Source of the DNA: Bacteroidales bacterium
GTDB taxonomy: Bacteria > Bacteroidota > Bacteroidia > Bacteroidales > UBA932
DNA: 7,211 nt
NCBI GenBank assembly: GCA_004555145.1
Contig: SFJB01000090.1
Coordinates: forward strand, 1 to 7,211
Direction of reading: 5' to 3'
Position numbers and translations under genes: made by a program. Of the stretch, positions 4,601 through 7,211 are shown piece after piece (the stretch's first letter is position 1; each line of letters begins with the position of its first letter). Under the pieces are notes generated by a model. It did not search any database and was not told the origin of the DNA. It saw only the letters and a program-made list of their open reading frames with translations.

Positions 4601-7211
4601 AGCAGGCGATCATCAAAAAGGCCAGAGCCGGCGCCAAGGCGGCAAAGGCAGAGGGCAAGGTACACTTTGACGGAGACCGCAGCACCCTGAACGAAAGACA
4701 GAGCACATCCCTGACTGCACTGGAAAAGATCGCGGATGCACTGGGCGTGCAGATCTACGTTTTCGAGTCTGAGGAAGTGAACGGCAAGCGCAAGGGGGCA
4801 AACGGATGGTTTGACCCGAAGGACAGCAGCATCCACATTGACCTTTACGCCGGACAGAGCGGCGAGTCTACCATGCTGTTTACTGCCGCCCATGAGCTGA
4901 CGCACTTTATCCGCCAGTGGTCCCCGGCCAAGTTCAAGGTGCTGGCAAACTTCCTGATGGAGCAGTACGGCAAGAAGGGCGTGTCCGTAGATATCCTGGT
5001 GCGCCAGCAGATGGAGAAGGCCAGGAACAACGGTAGAACGATCTCCTATGCTACGGCCTATGAGGAGGTTGTCGCGGACTCCATGGAAACCATGCTCGCT
5101 GACGGCAAGGTGGCGGAGAATCTGGCGTTGCTGAAGGAAAAGGACCAGACCCTGTGGGGCAAGATCAAGGAGTTTTTCGCTGAGCTTACAGCGAAGGTCC
5201 AGGCTGTTTACAAGGGGATGAACCCGGACTCCGCAGAGGGCAGATATGTGGCGGAGATGAAGTACGCCATGGAGCAGCTTCAGGCGCTGTTCACCGAGGG
5301 CCTTGTGGAGGCAAGCGAGAACTACCAGGGCAGCTTTACGCCGGGAAAGGAAGGCACGGTATTCACCGCAGAAGGAGAACCTGTTGCCCAAAGCACGGCG
5401 GACGGATCGGTGATGCTCTCCATGCGTACCTATGAGGAGAGCGGCAGAGACGAGTTTCGAAAGTACCTGGAGAAGTGCGTATCCAGCAACAGGCTCACGA
5501 AAACGGAAATGCAGGAGATGCTTGACGGCATTGAGGAAATCTACCAGGTGTGCAAAAAGTTCAAGGACAAGTATGCTCCGTTCGGAACATGGTCAGACGC
5601 CGCTGTTGTTCGGGACACCTATGGCAGACCGGTATTCAGCGTGGTCACGCCGAACGGCGAGTACAAGATGAACCTGGACTTCTCCCTTGTATGCAAGAAG
5701 AGAAGAACCCTGGACGCGGTTTTCAACGAGATGGCCAGAAGGGGGATCATCGACAACTTTGAGCTGGGGCAGAAGAGCGTGGTTAAGATCAACGAGATCA
5801 TCCGCAAACACGGCTTTGAGACTGCCTGCGCCCTGTGCTTTGTGGACGCGAAGAGATTCCGCCAGGCATCGATGGCAGACCAGTTTGTTGGGCTGTATAA
5901 CGAGCTGGTGGAAAGCCTTGTGCCTGAGAGCAAGAGAGGAAGCATAGACCGCTTCAACTTCGGTGGGAATGAAAAGGCGGCAAAGGTGGAAGGCGGAATT
6001 GACACCTGGGCAGATTCCGCGCTTGACTTTTCCCACATCGACCATGTCCTTGCGACCTATGCCAAGGGCACCGTGGAATACAAATCCGCAAGGTATATCA
6101 AGAGCAGCGCGGAGGCGAGAAAACTTCTTGCGAGAGGCGACTTCATGTCTTCCGCCGGATTTGACGCGGTGAAATCCCAGAACAAGACCATACTGTCCCT
6201 GTACAATTCAAAGAAGGGCACCGGCGGGCCGAAGGCTGCCTTCGGAGACGTGCAGTACATGAATGAGATCATCAAGAAGGCGAGATCCTGGACGCCTGCC
6301 AAGGCATATGCTGTGGGCGGCGTGAGAATCCAGTCTTTCTCCGACTATGTACCCAGAATGGTGTTCGACTATGTGCAGATGATCTATGACCTTGCGGCAA
6401 CAAAGCTCCCTGCACATGCCTATACCAAGGAGGCGCTGTTTGCCAAGCAGTTCGGTCTTACCGGCGTAAAGATCAACATGTCTCTGATCCCGGCCATTGC
6501 GGAGGGCGGAATCGCGCCGGGACTGGACGCCAAGGGAAACTATGTGTGGGCCGGAGAATCCTTCGATTTTGATACCGCAAAGGAAATTCAGAACGCGGAA
6601 GGATATTCGGAAAACTGCGGGACGATCTGCGTGGGCGTATCTGACCTTCATATCAGGGCTCACATGAATAAGATCGCTGCGTTCACGGATTACACCACGC
6701 TCAAAACCAACCCCGGCGGTTGTCAGAACACTATTGACAAGGACGGCAATAAGGTTGAGAAAGACTTCAATTTCAATGCGGCAGTGCAGAAACATGGAGA
6801 CCCCAGAGCTGCAGCAGATGAGTATCTGAAGTGGTGCGCAGCCAATCAGTACACAGCAAAGTTTGCAGAGTTTGCCAATGAGGACAACTACTACAAGCTG
6901 CTGGAAGACTTCACCCTCTATGATAAGGCAGGTACATTTGTGCCTCAGCGTGCAGTTAAGGCTGTGTTCCCCACCGCAGACTCAGCCTTCGGCTCCATGA
7001 AGGAGCTGATTGAAGCCGGCCTTCAGGAAGACGCGGTCATCGAAGGCAAGAGGGACAAGACCCTGTCCGCCATTGTGGACGAGATCGAGCAGACCCTGCC
7101 GAAAACAGAGGCGGAGATCCCCGAGACCGAGGTGAAGCAGGCTGACCGGGATATTGAGGCAGAGGTGAAACTCTCTGACAGGGACTACTCCTACAACGCC
7201 CTGGTCAGCAA
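1699..7211 (+). CDS. Giant phage polyvalent protein: hydrophobic section, zincin metallopeptidase, cysteine-bearing domain (3' truncated by window edge)
   Basis: Reading from ATG 1699 there is no stop to the window edge: 1837 complete codons, so the protein is larger still. Modules by residue: 1-130, unassigned globular N-terminus; about 150-275, Gln/Glu/Leu-rich probable coiled coil; 484-560, Gly/Ala-rich hydrophobic section; 589-640, SEGAEEYLQEIL followed by a second short Gly/Ala-rich stretch; 656-790, helical; 791-825, Ala/Thr/Glu/Pro linker; 835-877, small beta domain; 880-975, helical; about 995-1185, zincin peptidase with HELTH; about 1237-1745, domain holding all nine cysteines; 1775-1822, acidic linker; from 1823, a junction motif leading out of the window. 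There is no signal peptide. The architecture fits the large polyvalent proteins that phages and conjugative elements are proposed to carry into a host with their DNA, where several effector domains are strung together and a peptidase may separate them. Family membership is from my recognition of the sequence style; role and delivery are inferred. Because the start is fixed and the frame intact, the gene is very likely functional as seen. Confidence 0.88.
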   Translation, partial: MAISGDNKRKSLLQEFVDENGTSGLNQNYVKKALKNGGGFGATAGGTYIDDEGYQYIKPFRKSGERGPNVYVGRQYGRNETTTITGPDGVNEWFENARFTLSSLSDYNDKNKDTYDRDYGSSFSSRISELMASAKDVEDYLVEHQGEITNFDDLYSSLAGYQNALMQYDVGNYSRKQYYSQWENEDSYNSYLSQLEELERLRNFDTASAQKELDDLNAVLEQAKQYQAQMDRYVSGAGQDEALYISALTKRNSLLKKYGYSDIDELEKTISQKNVDFHRATRFQSGEQLTNDAINAQDFEEYARMGAELSNPDHNSFAIGSWHPFDGKVQNKVTYSRDNYYNIIQAAKSGAHTDGDIIYHYMTDDEVKIHNYYLAKYGEEKADEYLDSIEEQLNARLASGMFEDLEGKTAQELVFGISAGIDQFGSGMKSLFSGEDYIPVSAMQIASQMVREDLADNGMKLPEAVGGASLGQVAYDAVTTGANMLPSILTSSLVGMLNPAAGAFTGAALLGASASGNAYQEMLNLGYDKGQARAYSALVGASEAGLQYLLGGIGKLGGKVSGKVLSKLVSNVDNAFARTAIKIGGNMLSEGAEEYLQEILTPWFENLTLYTENEIELITPESLYSGLLGALTAGFMDGGSTVKGEINTYNTGKTLQKADISAERLARLGKTFSADSVAYQLAGRVNENTGAYTMGRLFNEIGATLTEQNQAEITKSLERKGVAHDDAVTISETLAAVVEGRTLSERQAAVLNANDVVSKTVMDVIINPNSTVNQRTQNYNDALMSLAREKAGKKATADTTASAEDVTGEPATPAEGKVTSPVDDVSERVLEASADGKTVRKSNGEEVKIARIASTKDGKMTLKLDTGETVNAEDVSYASEGEALVYETVARLNTNVEAANALVDAYDPSMSAEVYARGIEEAYRYGMYNFSVKEMADKSSFASELTQVQRNTAYKLGQIFGGREVAKQQAIIKKARAGAKAAKAEGKVHFDGDRSTLNERQSTSLTALEKIADALGVQIYVFESEEVNGKRKGANGWFDPKDSSIHIDLYAGQSGESTMLFTAAHELTHFIRQWSPAKFKVLANFLMEQYGKKGVSVDILVRQQMEKARNNGRTISYATAYEEVVADSMETMLADGKVAENLALLKEKDQTLWGKIKEFFAELTAKVQAVYKGMNPDSAEGRYVAEMKYAMEQLQALFTEGLVEASENYQGSFTPGKEGTVFTAEGEPVAQSTADGSVMLSMRTYEESGRDEFRKYLEKCVSSNRLTKTEMQEMLDGIEEIYQVCKKFKDKYAPFGTWSDAAVVRDTYGRPVFSVVTPNGEYKMNLDFSLVCKKRRTLDAVFNEMARRGIIDNFELGQKSVVKINEIIRKHGFETACALCFVDAKRFRQASMADQFVGLYNELVESLVPESKRGSIDRFNFGGNEKAAKVEGGIDTWADSALDFSHIDHVLATYAKGTVEYKSARYIKSSAEARKLLARGDFMSSAGFDAVKSQNKTILSLYNSKKGTGGPKAAFGDVQYMNEIIKKARSWTPAKAYAVGGVRIQSFSDYVPRMVFDYVQMIYDLAATKLPAHAYTKEALFAKQFGLTGVKINMSLIPAIAEGGIAPGLDAKGNYVWAGESFDFDTAKEIQNAEGYSENCGTICVGVSDLHIRAHMNKIAAFTDYTTLKTNPGGCQNTIDKDGNKVEKDFNFNAAVQKHGDPRAAADEYLKWCAANQYTAKFAEFANEDNYYKLLEDFTLYDKAGTFVPQRAVKAVFPTADSAFGSMKELIEAGLQEDAVIEGKRDKTLSAIVDEIEQTLPKTEAEIPETEVKQADRDIEAEVKLSDRDYSYNALVS
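3148..3378 (+). other. Hydrophobic Gly/Ala-rich section of the giant protein (residues 484-560)
   Basis: Residues 485-514 (from LPSILTSSLVGML through AAGAFTGAALLGASA) are uncharged and rich in Gly, Ala, Leu and Ser. After GNAYQEML and a short charged turn, a second hydrophobic run follows (ALVGASEAGLQYLLGGIG, 537-554). Small-residue spacing suggests tightly packed helices able to enter or line a membrane. Such sections are common in very large injected phage proteins, where they are proposed to help form a channel. Whether these are real membrane helices cannot be settled by eye. Confidence 0.55.
4201..4329 (+). other. Small beta domain, possibly SH3-like (residues 835-877 of the giant protein)
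   Basis: The pattern is alternating short strands and turns: DGKTVRKSNGEEVKI, then IASTKDGKMTLKLDTG, then ETVNAEDVSYAS. Gly-Glu-x-Val and Asp-Gly turns at this spacing are typical of small SH3-like barrels. It follows an Ala/Thr/Glu/Pro linker and precedes a helical stretch that leads to the peptidase, so it may be a spacer or binding module. Fold assignment is a guess from pattern only. Confidence 0.4.
4678..5253 (+). other. Zincin metallopeptidase domain (residues ~994-1185 of the giant protein)
   Basis: HELTH at residues 1065-1069 (4891-4905) is the HExxH zinc-binding helix: His1065 and His1069 as ligands, Glu1066 as the catalytic base. It is preceded by strands GVQIYVF (1016-1022) and NGWFDPKDSSIHIDL (1035-1049), the edge-strand arrangement normal for zincins. 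YEEVVADSM (1121-1129) has the Glu-x-x-Ala-Asp pattern of a downstream helix giving the third ligand, Glu1122 or Glu1123. All catalytic elements appear intact. Known role: zinc-dependent peptide bond hydrolysis. Self-processing of the polyprotein and cleavage of a host target are both possible. Confidence 0.75.
5407..6933 (+). other. Cysteine-bearing domain of unknown function (residues ~1237-1745 of the giant protein)
   Basis: I recognise this block from other gut-phage polyvalent proteins, but know of no biochemical function. Marked segments are NLDFSLVCKKRRTLDAVFNE (1325-1344), FETACALCFVDAKRFRQ (1373-1389), AYTKEALFAKQFGLTG (1574-1589), ENCGTICVGVSD (1638-1649) and FANEDNYYKLLEDF (1725-1738). 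Cysteines are at 1260, 1285, 1332, 1377, 1380, 1640, 1644, 1675 and 1713. Cys-x-x-Cys at 1377/1380 together with Cys1332 and the 1640/1644 pair could hold a metal or iron-sulphur cluster. The size, about 500 residues, and the many invariant-looking polar motifs suggest an enzyme rather than a scaffold. Confidence 0.6.

Noticed and set aside
3679..5391. 570-codon open frame on the minus strand opposite the giant gene
   Set aside because: It is exactly in codon register with the sense frame, so it stays open simply because TTA, CTA and TCA codons, rare in this GC-rich gene, are absent there. It begins at TTG, its translation is a His/Leu/Gly/Arg-rich mixture without motifs, and the sense strand carries clear domains, including HELTH.
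5593..6045. Overlapping minus-strand open frames opposite the CALC region
   Set aside because: Several frames overlap each other and the sense gene here, which is typical of shadow frames in GC-rich coding sequence. None has recognisable motifs.
6208..6795. 195-codon minus-strand open frame near the right end
   Set aside because: It lies wholly inside the cysteine-bearing domain of the giant protein, and its own translation shows nothing familiar.

Overview
The window reads as part of the late (virion) region of a phage or prophage from a Gram-positive, probably Clostridia-type gut bacterium. The reasons are strong GGAGG ribosome binding sites, a fairly GC-rich and densely packed single-strand layout, and protein sequences that I recognise from memory as typical of Firmicutes gut phages. 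The host call is inference; no marker gene is present. All coding is on the + strand and fills essentially the whole window. The gaps between genes are 19 and 11 bases. I see no tRNA, rRNA, CRISPR array, insertion sequence, internal promoter or terminator.

Layout: (1) 1-606 is the 3' end of a tail fibre or tail appendage gene ending in a pyocin-knob-like domain. (2) 626-1687 encodes a 353-residue, Gln/Tyr-rich, cysteine-free protein of unknown function. It has a conserved-looking N-terminal half, a tyrosine-rich repetitive helix, a Gly/Ser linker and a small domain resembling a peptidoglycan-binding repeat. (3) From 1699 to beyond the right edge runs one giant open frame (at least 1837 codons, no stop). 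It has the modular build of a phage large polyvalent protein: helical N-terminus, Gly/Ala-rich hydrophobic section, small beta domain, HExxH zincin metallopeptidase, a cysteine-bearing domain of unknown function, then a junction leading into modules outside the window.

Working hypothesis (inference): the three genes are co-transcribed and make virion parts. The first contacts the host. The second and third form a cassette delivered through the tail or released with the DNA, comparable in gene order to ejection-protein clusters. The giant protein would carry a peptidase and an unassigned, possibly metal-binding, enzyme-like domain into the host cell. The most notable direct observation is that all nine cysteines of the giant protein lie in one module (residues 1260-1713), while the 1259 residues before it and the 124 after it contain none.
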